Below, one piece after another: positions 55,331 through 64,000 of a stretch of DNA of 64,000 nt. The stretch comes from Taxillus chinensis (taxonomy: Eukaryota > Streptophyta > Magnoliopsida > Santalales > Loranthaceae), in contig CM042089.1 of assembly GCA_023512835.1 (NCBI GenBank), positions 56,826,407 through 56,890,406 of the forward strand, read 5' to 3'. The position numbers and the translations under genes are program-made. The notes beneath the pieces were generated by a model, which was given only the letters and a program-made list of their open reading frames with translations, was not told the DNA's origin and did not search any database. Within the stretch, counting starts at the first letter, position 1, and each line of letters starts with the position of its first letter.

Positions 55331-56840
55331 AGCGATGTTGCAGCTGCAACCTGTTGTTCGTGATGGTGGGACAGTCCTGAGTCCTTTGGTGGTTATGCCT
55401 GAGTTGTACCAGCGCGTCCGAGAGGGACAGTTGGGTGACATTGAGTGTGAAGTTCTCCGTGCCCGTATTGAGGCTGGTGAGCTATCCGGGGACTGGACAG
55501 AGGGTCCTGAGCATGAGTTGTCTTTTTAGGGGCGGTTAGTAGTGGCTTCTTCTCTCAGGGATGAGGTGATGAGGGAGTTTCACCAGTCTAGAGTTGCCGT
55601 GCATCCAGGGGGTACGAAGATGTACCATGCGCTTCGGGGACATTTTTGGTGGCCTGGGATGAAACGCGATGTGGCTGCCTTTGTTTCGCGGTGCCTCACG
55701 TGTCAGCAGGTGAAGGCAGAACATCAGCGGCCGGCGGGCATGTTACAGCCATTGCCCATAGCGGAGTGGAAGTGGGACCACATAGCGATGGATTTCGTGA
55801 CTGGTCTTCCACCCACCACAGGGAGGAAGGATATGATTTGGGTGATTGTGGATCGACTCACAAAGTCGGCCCATTTCCTTGCTGTTCGCGAGCGGGACTC
55901 CATTGGGACCTTGAGTCAGCTGTACATGAACGAGATTATGAGACTGTATGGCGTACCATCAACGTTTGCCTCTGACCGGGATTCGCGGTTCACTTCTCGT
56001 TTTTGGGCTGGTTTGCAGGAGGCTATGGGGACCAAGCTTCACTTGAGTACAGCCTTTCACCCTGAGACTGACGGTCAGACTGAGAGGACGAATCAGACCA
56101 TGGAGGACATGTTGAGGGCTTCTGTGCTGGATTTCGGGGGTTCGTGGGCAACTCACCTTCCTTTGGTGGAGTTTGCCTACAATAACAGTTATCAGGCATC
56201 CATTGGAATGGCCCCTTTTGAAGCATTGTATGGGAGGCCGTGCCGGTCACCCTTGTGTTGGACTGAGGTAGGAGAGGCAGCTCTCTTGGGACCACAGTTG
56301 GTTCAAGAGGCTACCGAGAAGGTTAAGTTGATTCGTCAGCGGTTGTTATCAGCCCAGAGTCGACAGAAATCTTATGCGGATCAGCGGCAGCGACCTTTGG
56401 AGTTTTCTGTGGGCGATCATGTGTTTCTCCGTGTCTCTCCACGACGTGGACATCGGCGCTTTGGGCGAGGTTCCAAACTCTCTCCCCGGTTCATTGGTCC
56501 ATTTGAGGTTATAGCTCGTGTGGGGCCTGTAGCTTACCGGTTAGCATTGCCACCGCGATTGAGTCGGGTGCACAATGTGTTCCACGTGTCCCAATTGAGG
56601 AAGTATCATCCTGATCCCACTCATGTGATCGATTGGGGGACATTGGACATTGAGGATGACATGTCCATTGTCGAGTCCCCTATCCGTATCGTTGATCGGC
56701 AGGAGAAGCTTTTGCGTGGTCGTGCTCTTCCTTTGGTTCGCGTACTGTGGTAGCACCGTGGCATTGAGGAGGAGACATGGGAACGTGAGTCTGTGATGCG
56801 TGAGCAGCACCCAGAGTTGTTCGAGGACGAACAATCTTAA
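55331..56840 (+). pseudogene. gypsy-E integrase with chromodomain-like tail
   Basis: After a TAG (CAG in gypsy-D) following HELSF, a 403-residue frame (55542-56753) carries FHQSRVAVHPGGTKMYHALR and CLTCQQVK (zinc site), [27 protein letters not shown] and [12 protein letters not shown] (DDE intact), [19 protein letters not shown], and [20 protein letters not shown]. The tail [23 protein letters not shown], stop (TAG for CAG), [13 protein letters not shown] resembles the chromodomain of Tekay-type chromoviruses, which can direct insertion to heterochromatin. It ends FEDEQS at 56840. Confidence 0.92.
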
Positions 56841-57120
56841 GGGCGGGAGGTGGCTGTAGTGATGTGTAGTGATGTGTTTTCTTCTGTAGTGATGTGTTTT
56901 CTTGTGGTTCATGATTTGGTGTGTTTGTATTTTTACTTGTAAACTGGCATTTTTATTGAGATGTATTTTGCGATTACAAAAAAATGTGTTCGAGATGTCC
57001 TGTTATGTTGTGTGGCCCATTTGGGGTGTTGTGGCTCGCCGTGTGGCAAATGGGTAGCTTGTGTTTGTTTTCCTTGTATGTGTTTCTTTTCAAGGACGAA
57101 AAGTCCTAAGGGGGAGAGGA
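56841..57120 (+). other. gypsy-E 3' untranslated region and polypurine tract
   Basis: It starts with a purine-rich stretch right after the stop (GGGCGGGAGGTGG), then T/G-rich sequence, then GACGAAAAGTCC and the tract AAGGGGGAGAGGA at 57108-57120. No gene. Confidence 0.88.
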
Positions 57121-58805
57121 TGTAATGACCTGTGTTTGTGGTATGTACGAAGTTAACCACAGATGCCTTGTGAGTGGAAATTGTTGGGTTTTAGGGAGTT
57201 TCCTTCCCACACACTTTAGCTAAAACACCTTGGATGTAAGGACCCGTGTTTTGAGTTAGTCAGTCTTGCCTTCTGAATGGGAACTTTCTAGATTTTGACC
57301 TAGTAGATGGGCTCAGATGAATTGGCGTGCAGACCAAAAGATTCTTAGAATGATGTCTTCTATCTACCACAGAAGTTTCAGGCCAAACGGACGTGCATGT
57401 GAATTGGACCCATTTGGCGTGCAAGGTTTTTATTGCATGGATGTCTTTTACATGATGCAAGGAGGCTTGGGGTTAAGTTTGAGCGCATTTGGAGCTGCAC
57501 GCCAATTGGGGAATTGGCGTTCAAATTGGCGTGCAAGCATGTTTTTGCATGGTTACCTTGGTTTTCTCATTCTAATGATTTTTCCCCAAAGGACCATGTT
57601 GAAATTATGGATATTTTGGCGTGTATGGATGCGGGAAGGTTGTAGCTTGTTCCATCAAAACTACGTCGTTTTGATGCTTGGGTTTCACTTAATCAAAACT
57701 ACGTCGTTTTGATAGTGGGAGGTCTATATAAGGATGAGGAGCCCTCTGTTTTAGGTTTTAGGGTTTGTTGTTCCACCAGCCGTCGCAGAGAGAGAGAGAG
57801 AGAGAGAGGGGGGAAGGAGAGCTTCTGGAGGCTGCCGGAGCGTCTTGCATCGGTGGTCGGAGTCTTGCGTGGAAGTGGAGCAGGAGAACATACAAGGTAG
57901 GGGTTCTGTTCTTCCTAAATCCTCCTCTGTTCTAGGGTTCTAGGGTAGATTATGGATTATATCTGTTTATATATATATGTAATCCATATAAGTGTGATCT
58001 CCTCTATGGATGTTGGCCTTCGATGGCGGTTTTTGATGTATTCTGGTGTTGGATGGTGAGTGCATACTAAGTGTTTGATAAAATGCCTGTGTGAATATGT
58101 CTGGGTGAATATGCCTAATATGTGTTTGATTTTATGCCTGTGAAAGTGTGTAAGCTACGTGTTTGGTTTAATGCGTGTGTGACCTTGTATGCTGTGTTTG
58201 TGGAACCCGGTGGCTGTGGAAGCCCGGGACTGGATATGTTAGCCGGTGTGGCTAAGCCTGAGTGGCCGAGGATATGTTAGCCCGTGTGGCTAAGCCTGAG
58301 TGGCTGTGGATATGTTAGCCTGTATGGCTGTGGATATGTGTGTGCCATGTGAATGTGGAATACTTGTTTATATCTTATTGTCACCACACTGCACCTGTGC
58401 ACACCCTCATGTAGACGCTAGGAGCATGGGATGGGTTAGGGAGACATGATCCCTACTGAGCTGTGGTTGCTCACCCCTCCCTCTATGTTATATTTTCTTT
58501 CAGGAATGTACAGGCGTTAGGTGGGACCCCAAGATGGAAGACCTTATTTATCTTACCGTCTTTCATTTTATGTTATTTTGTGGGAATTAATGTAACCCCA
58601 GTGGGGATGGATTGAAAAGAAGATTTTACTGTAATAAAGACTGGTTTGGATTGTGGATTGCTTTAATGAACATTACTTTCTTGAATGTGTTGTGGATGCT
58701 TAAAATGTTATATTCGGGGTTTGTATCCTAACCCCTTTGCCCTCCGTGTGGGTAAAAGGGGAGTCACGTACCTGTTTCCTCGGGTTGGAAATTCGGGGCG
58801 TGACA
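57121..58805 (+). repeat. gypsy-E 3' LTR (1685 bp)
   Basis: Partner of 49910-51614. TATA at 57725, GA run at 57786-57808, donor-like CAAG/GTAGGG at 57897, 38-bp array of about 2.6 units (58232-58331), acceptor-like TTTCTTTCAG at 58503 and AATAAAG about 58633. Confidence 0.93.
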
Positions 58806-58810
58806 CTTGT

Positions 58811-59332
58811 CGAGAACCTGAAGAATCTTACACGTGGATCACCCGGATAAGTGGACACAACTTTAATTAGATTTGGGAACTTACAAAGGCACTTACACTC
58901 TTCAAACCCAAGATCTTGAGCTCCACAAACCGCAGCAGTCAAGGCAGAGAGACTACCGAGGAATAGTTAGTGCTGAACGCATTCTGGAACTACAAGTTCC
59001 AAGGTTGTCTTTTAGGAATGTTTTTGTATAAATATTTATACTTGTATATTTAAAGGGGTGTGCGAGTAAGCCTGAATTGAGCTGTGTATGCACAAGAGTT
59101 CAAAGAGATAATATAGGCTAGAGTATGAATCCTTTTGTAAACAGAGTGTAAAAGAGTCTTGCTTCTATTTTGTTGTATTTATCTTTTGATAATAAAACAA
59201 AATACTTTCACTATCCGGTTATCTTCCGCAGTGATTCTATCACTTAACTAGATAAGTGTTTGTGTCGTAAGAGAATAAAAAGAGTTTTGATAAGAGCCTA
59301 TTCACCCCCCTCTAAGCTCCAAGGGACCATCA
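58811..59332 (+). repeat. copia-3 5' LTR, right piece
   Basis: Resumes after the CTTGT target copy (58806-58810) with CGAGAACCTGAAGAATCTTA and ends GGACCATCA (copia-1: GGACCAACA). The Met-tRNA primer site TGGTATCAGAGC follows at 59335-59346. Confidence 0.9.
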
Positions 59333-59393
59333 AGTGGTATCAGAGCAAGTTCTATTTGTTCTAAGTAGAGATCCCACTCTTTCACTCTCAGCA

Positions 59394-60536
59394 ATGGCCG
59401 AAGAAAGCAATATGCTATTCAACACTCGCCTTAACTCCGGAGGTGCACAAGAGCCCATCCCGAATCGAAGCAGCAGTGAAAACGTCGACCCACCTCAACC
59501 TGCTGCTGCCTCCACTACTCAACCACGGAGTTCTGGTTTTACTCTGACAAAACCACCCAAATTCACACATGAGCTTTTCTCCCAGTGGAAAAGCTCGCAT
59601 TAAGATGTTCATGGTATGCCATGACCATCTCATGTGGCCTTGTCTTCATCAGGAGATTCCAATTACGATGACTATCGGAGAACATGGAGTTAGAAGGCCA
59701 AAGACAGATGCCGAACTTACCAACGATGAAAGAGCCTGGCAGTGCGCTAGCGAAAAGGCTCTGGCTTACGTTACATCGCCTTTGGATTCCGAGACTTTCA
59801 CGGACGTCCAGGGATGCACGTCAGCAAAAGCTGTCTGGGATAAACTGACAATCCTCTATGAGGGAAGTCAGTCCCAGATGCAAAACGTGATATGTGCTCT
59901 CAGACAGAACTTTGAGAGTTTTAATCACAACCTGGCGAATCCCTTGAGAGTATCTATCGGAGATTCGGCAAGCTCATTCTAGAGCTAAAAACTGTCAATG
60001 AACACTACACTCAGTCTCAAATCAATGACAAGTTCTTTCGATGCTTGCCGGATCGCTACTACTCCAAGCAGCTCCAGATGCAAGCAGACAAAAACTGGCC
60101 GTTTTCTGCCCTTTAAGAAATATACGGAGAGCTTCGGACACATGAGGTCAGATTCAAATACACTGACCGTGATGAGAAAATAGCTCGGAAAGAAAAAGGG
60201 GTAGCCCTCAAAGCTACGGAATGCTCCAGTAATCATCAAGAGGATGATACGGATGAGTCAGAGAATTCTGACTCAGACGCAGAAGAGGAAATAGCTCTTC
60301 TTGTTAAATCCTTTGAACGATTCCTTCGGAAAAGTAGAAAAGGATTCAGAAGAGGCTCCTCATCATCCAGAAGGAAGGAACGATCGGAGTCGAGCTCCCA
60401 AGAATGCTTTAATTGTGGGAAACCCTGTCACTGGGCCAAGGAATGCAGATCCAAATATAAGACGGGAGAGAAAAGTGACAAGGTTACTCCTCGACGTACC
60501 ACCTCAGACAACAGCAAAAACAAGAGGAAGGCGTTC
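59394..60536 (+). pseudogene. copia-3 gag with first zinc knuckle
   Basis: The ATG at 59394 gives MAEESNMLFNTRLNSGGAQE. One extra A in QWKA (about 59590) shifts the frame. The core FMVCHDHLMWPCLHQEIPIT, GVRRPKTDAELTNDERAWQC and AVWDKLTILYEGSQSQMQNV follows to 59982. Then come further shifts (SESLESIYRR region and LEEIYGEL region). The knuckle CFNCGKPCHWAKEC (about 60406-60447) keeps the CX2CX4HX4C spacing. It packages the RNA in the particle. Confidence 0.87.
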
Positions 60537-61446
60537 GTGACAAAGTACATCAGTGGCTCGAAAGAAGAGGAGGAATCCTCGGATGATGAGCCAACTCCTA
60601 AGCCGAACATCTACCTCATGGCAAATACTGAGGTACCTTCTATCTCTGAACTCATGAGTAAAATAGAATCTCTTGTTACTGAATGTGATCATGAAAAGAA
60701 TGAGAGACTAATAACTACTCAAATGTACAAAGATATGGAAAGTCAGAATAAACGTCTTGAATTTACTATTGCTAGACTTGAAAAAGACATAGCTGACTTC
60801 AGAGGAAAAGAAGCTTGGTATCACGATCTAAGGGCTGAAAATTATCTGCTAAATACCAATCTCTCAGGCCTAAAAGTTATTGTAAAAAGACTCGAGAATG
60901 AACTAGAACAGGAAAAGGAAATAAATCGCAAGTGGATTAAATCCGGGGAAATAGCCTCTTCATTTTGATCCGAATAATGTTCGAGTCAAACCTGGCCTAG
61001 GCTCAGAATCATCAATTTCCAATGCTCAAGCTACTAAGTGTCTTCCGGATTTCACTCCAAAACTAACCAACTTATATCCTGTTAGTACGTCTAAACCGTT
61101 GGATGGTTTCATTTTAGGTGGCACCATAGTTTATGACTGTGGAGTTAAGGTTGTTACTGCACTTCCCGAAGCAGTAGCACCCATAACTAATGATGAAGGG
61201 AAGGCTCCTATAGTTAAAGCCAAAACTGTGGCACCCAAAAAGAAAGGAAAGGCTAAGGCTGACGCATCTAGGGCCAAGAGCGCGTCACCCAAACGCAATG
61301 GATTAGGCCACAGGGAACAGAGTAGAAAGTCTGTAAAATCTAAGAGACCTGTATCCCCTGTTTGTACTCCGCATTATAATGTCTGTTCCATCTGTAGGGA
61401 AATAGGTCATTATCACTATGAATGTTGGAGTTTATCTGATAACTAG
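60537..61446 (+). pseudogene. copia-3 helical spacer and second zinc knuckle
   Basis: The frame 60537-60968 reads an acidic stretch (EEEESSDDEP), then SELMSKIESLVTECDHEKNE, QNKRLEFTIARLEKDIADF and KRLENELEQEKEINRKW, a likely coiled coil. A frameshift at 60967 leads to 61099-61446: Gly/Val stretch, a Lys/Ala-rich basic part (KKKGKAKADASRAKS) and a second CX2CX4HX4C knuckle (CSICREIGHYHYEC, 61384-61425). A TAG follows DN. Copia-2 has the same layout. Confidence 0.85.
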
Positions 61447-62140
61447 CTTTGTAATCAAATTCGTACCAATAAAGATCAGTTCAATAAAAAGGGTTTTTCG
61501 AGCAAAATAAAAGCTAAACCTCAAAGGAGTGTCTCTCCCAAGCTAACCCAAATAAAAGAAGCAGCTGAAACTAACAAATTAAAGTCAACTTGGAGAGCTA
61601 AAAGTCCTAGCAAAGTCAAATCCGGAACTGTTGACATTACTGTTGTTCTTTCTAACCGCTCGAAACAAGTTTGGGCACCAAAAGTGTAAACTGTTGTCTT
61701 TCAGGAGCATCTCTGGAATACACTGCCGGATCACTTGAAGTTAAAGATCAATCAAAGCAAGTGGATCCTCGATAGTGGATGCTCCAGACATATGACGGGT
61801 GATCAGACTCTGCTTGTAGAAGTTAATGAAAAACGAGGTGCATCCGTTTCATATGGTAACAACAGCAAAGGTAAGACTGTCGGGTATGGCACTTTAACCA
61901 ACGGCTATGTATCAATCACTAGAGTTGCACTAGTCAAAGGTTTAAAGCATAATTTGCTAAGTGTCAGTAATTTATGTGACAAAGGATTTACTGTTTCCTT
62001 TATGTCCAACACCTGTACAGTAAGGGAAAACTTATCCGGAGATGTAAAGTTATCCGGATCAAGAGATGGGGACATATACTCAGTGGTCTTAAGAAATAAT
62101 TCTTCTGACCCTGTACGCTTCCTCACTAAAGCTTCAGATG
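61447..62140 (+). pseudogene. copia-3 protease
   Basis: The frame from 61735 shows SKWILDSGCSRHMTGDQTLL with the catalytic DSG (Asp at 61771), then SYGNNSKGKTVGYGTL and VALVKGLKHNLLSVSNLC. The stretch 61447-61734 is the Lys/Ser-rich end of gag, with a TAA at 61687. The protease itself has no stop and runs on into the integrase. Confidence 0.88.
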
Positions 62141-63170
62141 AAGATAGTTGGTTATGGCACAAACGATGCGCACATTTAAACTTTAAGACACTGTCTAAGT
62201 TAGCATCACTTGATCTTGTCACTGGTCTACCTAAACTCAAATACTCCAGAGACACTCTCTGTCGAGAATGCCAACTCGGCAAACAGACCAAACATAGCTT
62301 TAAGAGCAAATCAGTTAATTCAATAACTGCTCCTCTGCAACTTCTTCATATGGACCTCTGTGGTCCTATTTTTGTTCCTTCGCTGGCTGGTGCGAGATAT
62401 ACCCTTGTGGTTATCGATGATTTCACCAGATACACATGGGTGATGTTCCTGAAATCAAAGGATCAAACTTTCGAGTATCTTGTAGATCTTTTCAACTAGA
62501 TAAGCAACTCACAAGGACTGAGCATAAAGTGCATCAGGAGTGATCATGGTACAGAATTTGATTTTTCAGATATGAGATCATATTGTTCCGAACAGGGCAT
62601 TCAGCATGACTTCTCTGCGCCCAAAACTCCACAACAAAATGGGGTAGTTGAGCGCAAGAATCGTACTTTAGTCGAGGCTGGCATATCTATGTTAGCAGGG
62701 GCAACGCTTCCTCTCAGTCTATGGGCTGAAGCTGTGTCCACTGCCTGCTATGTTCAGAACAGAACTCTAATAAATAAATCTACCATGAAAACACCCTATG
62801 AGATGTGGAGAGGACGAAAGCCTTCAATTTCACATTTCAGAGCTTTTGGGTGTACTTGCTATATATTGATAAATGGCAAAGAAACCCGGAATAAATTTGA
62901 ACCAAAATTTGATGATGGGATTTTTGTCAGTACTCATTACATAGCAAGGCTTATCGGGTCTTCAATAAAAAACTTTTTAAAGTTGAAGAATCTATCCATG
63001 TGACTTTTGATGAAGTTAATCTTGATTGGTCAAAAGTTGCTTCTTCAAGTTCTAATGTGCAAGTCCCGGACAGCAACATCGATTACTCGAAGTTTATGAA
63101 TGTTCCTGATATACATTCTAACCAACCACGTGGCATCAGCGAAGCACAAAGAAATTATATGGATGATGCT
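62141..63170 (+). pseudogene. copia-3 integrase, one stop and one frameshift
   Basis: The pre-integrase zinc region LWHKRCAHLNFKTLSKLASL and CRECQLGKQTKHSFK, the core LLHMDLCGPIFVPSLAGARY (Asp) and a TAG after DLFN (62498; Trp in copia-2), then CIRSDHGTEFDFSDM (Asp) and QQNGVVERKNRTLVEAGISM (Glu). So DDE is intact. LSLWAEAVSTACYVQNRTLI and HFRAFGCTCYILINGKETRN follow. A one-base loss near 62928 (IFV, GYS expected) shifts the frame to the one used in the next 1 kb. Confidence 0.9.
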
Positions 63171-64000
63171 ACAGATGATTCGGACTCAGGACTACCGTTA
63201 AGCTCCGGACATACTCCTACGGATACCCAAAATTCCGGGGCACCTTTAAGTCCGTCCGGACCAGTTAACACTGAAAGAAACAGTGTTGAAGAACCACCTA
63301 GTTCTACCGTACCTTCTAATACGGAAACATCTGGTCCAGAAGAAGCTCAACCAGCAGATACACCTGAACCACCTAACCTGGCAGAGCTTCAAATTATTCA
63401 AGATCAACCATCACATGCACAAAATTACAGATGGACCCGAAACCATCCCTCAGATCAAGTGATTGGTGATCCTACTGTTGGTGTAAGAACAAGAGCAGCC
63501 ACCTCCAATATGTGTTTTTACTCGTGTTTTCTATCTCAAATAGAACCAAAGGTGGTGGATGAAGCTCTTCGGGATTCGAATTGGATAGAAGCCATGCAAG
63601 AAGAACTGAATCAATTTAAGAGAAATAATGTGTGGACTCTAGTACCAAGGCCTAAGTCTCAGCAAGTCATGGGAGTTAAATGGGTGTTCCGAAACAAGCT
63701 TGATACGGATGGAATTGTAATCCGGAACAAAGTCAGACTGGTAGCCAAGGGATATCGTCAAGAAGAAGGAATATACTATGATGAGACCTTTGCTCCGGTG
63801 GCAAGACTTGAGGCAATCCGAATGTTTCTAGCATATGCTTCATATGAAAACTTCATAGTATATCAAATGGACGTCGAGAGTGCATTCCTGAATGGAGATC
63901 TTCAAGAGGAGGTGTACGTTGAACAACCTCCAGGTTTCATTGAACCCAAGGCTGGACATCTGGTTTATAAACTAAGGAAAGCTTTGTATGGATTGAAGCA
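63096..64000 (+). CDS. copia-3 pol linker and start of RT, open to the window edge
   Basis: An open frame of over 300 codons, with no stop up to 64000. It covers an acidic Pro/Ser/Thr-rich linker ([20 protein letters not shown]), [20 protein letters not shown], and the RT N-terminal half: [60 protein letters not shown] and [20 protein letters not shown]. The YVDD box lies beyond the window. The internal ATG at 63096 is not the true start, as the frame runs on from integrase. Confidence 0.88.
   Translation, partial: MNVPDIHSNQPRGISEAQRNYMDDATDDSDSGLPLSSGHTPTDTQNSGAPLSPSGPVNTERNSVEEPPSSTVPSNTETSGPEEAQPADTPEPPNLAELQIIQDQPSHAQNYRWTRNHPSDQVIGDPTVGVRTRAATSNMCFYSCFLSQIEPKVVDEALRDSNWIEAMQEELNQFKRNNVWTLVPRPKSQQVMGVKWVFRNKLDTDGIVIRNKVRLVAKGYRQEEGIYYDETFAPVARLEAIRMFLAYASYENFIVYQMDVESAFLNGDLQEEVYVEQPPGFIEPKAGHLVYKLRKALYGLK

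Larger units (their letters stand above)
49910..58805 (+). mobile_element. gypsy-E, complete chromovirus-like element (8896 bp)
   Basis: Inserted in the copia-3 LTR with CTTGT at 49905-49909 and 58806-58810. LTRs 49910-51614 and 57121-58805. Its coding region is the best of the A/B/D/E family: two frameshifts and a handful of point stops. It serves here as the reference for the family. Confidence 0.95.

Overview
The window looks like plant nuclear heterochromatin, and I see no host gene in it. Everything I can support is LTR retrotransposon: Ty3/gypsy elements with C-terminal chromodomain-like tails (chromovirus, probably the Tekay/Del group), one Ty3/gypsy element with an extra RNase H (Tat group, a plant lineage), and Ty1/copia elements. 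All primer binding sites that I can read match the 3' end of plant initiator methionine tRNA. The sequence is a flowering plant by these families, but I cannot name the species.

The layout is a nest of elements inserted into each other, read from TG..CA ends and 5-bp target duplications. Level 0 is a Tat-like element on the minus strand (1-6714). Level 1 is copia-1 (+) starting at 6715. Level 2 is gypsy-A (+), 9071-11527 and 46284-48798. Level 3 is gypsy-B (-), 11528-15461 and 40335-46278 (target site GTGGC). Level 4 is copia-2 (-), 15461-15932 and 35488-40334. Level 5 is gypsy-C (-), 15933-35487 (target CTACG). Level 6 is gypsy-D (+), 20807-29954 (target TGGTC). A second branch lies in gypsy-A: copia-3 (+) from 48799 to the window end, itself split by gypsy-E (+), 49910-58805 (target CTTGT). 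The 3' ends of copia-1, gypsy-A and copia-3 should lie to the right of the window.

Most open frames are broken by stops or small frameshifts, so no element here looks autonomous. Gypsy-E and gypsy-C are the least damaged and gypsy-D has the most similar LTR pair. The order of parts in the chromovirus-like elements is LTR, Met-tRNA primer site, gag with zinc knuckle, protease, reverse transcriptase, RNase H, integrase, chromodomain-like tail, polypurine tract, LTR. The copia elements read gag, knuckle, helical spacer, second knuckle, protease, integrase, reverse transcriptase.

The points that go beyond routine annotation are: an intron-like GT..AG interval inside every gypsy LTR that encloses a fast-changing minisatellite; a polypurine-tract switch that lengthened the gypsy-C LTR; two microhomology junctions with local duplications (13599 and 15461); a conversion-like identity step between the gypsy-B LTRs; a 174-base run of G in copia-3; and a repeat core shared between copia LTRs and the Tat 3' region. 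All identity estimates are by eye.
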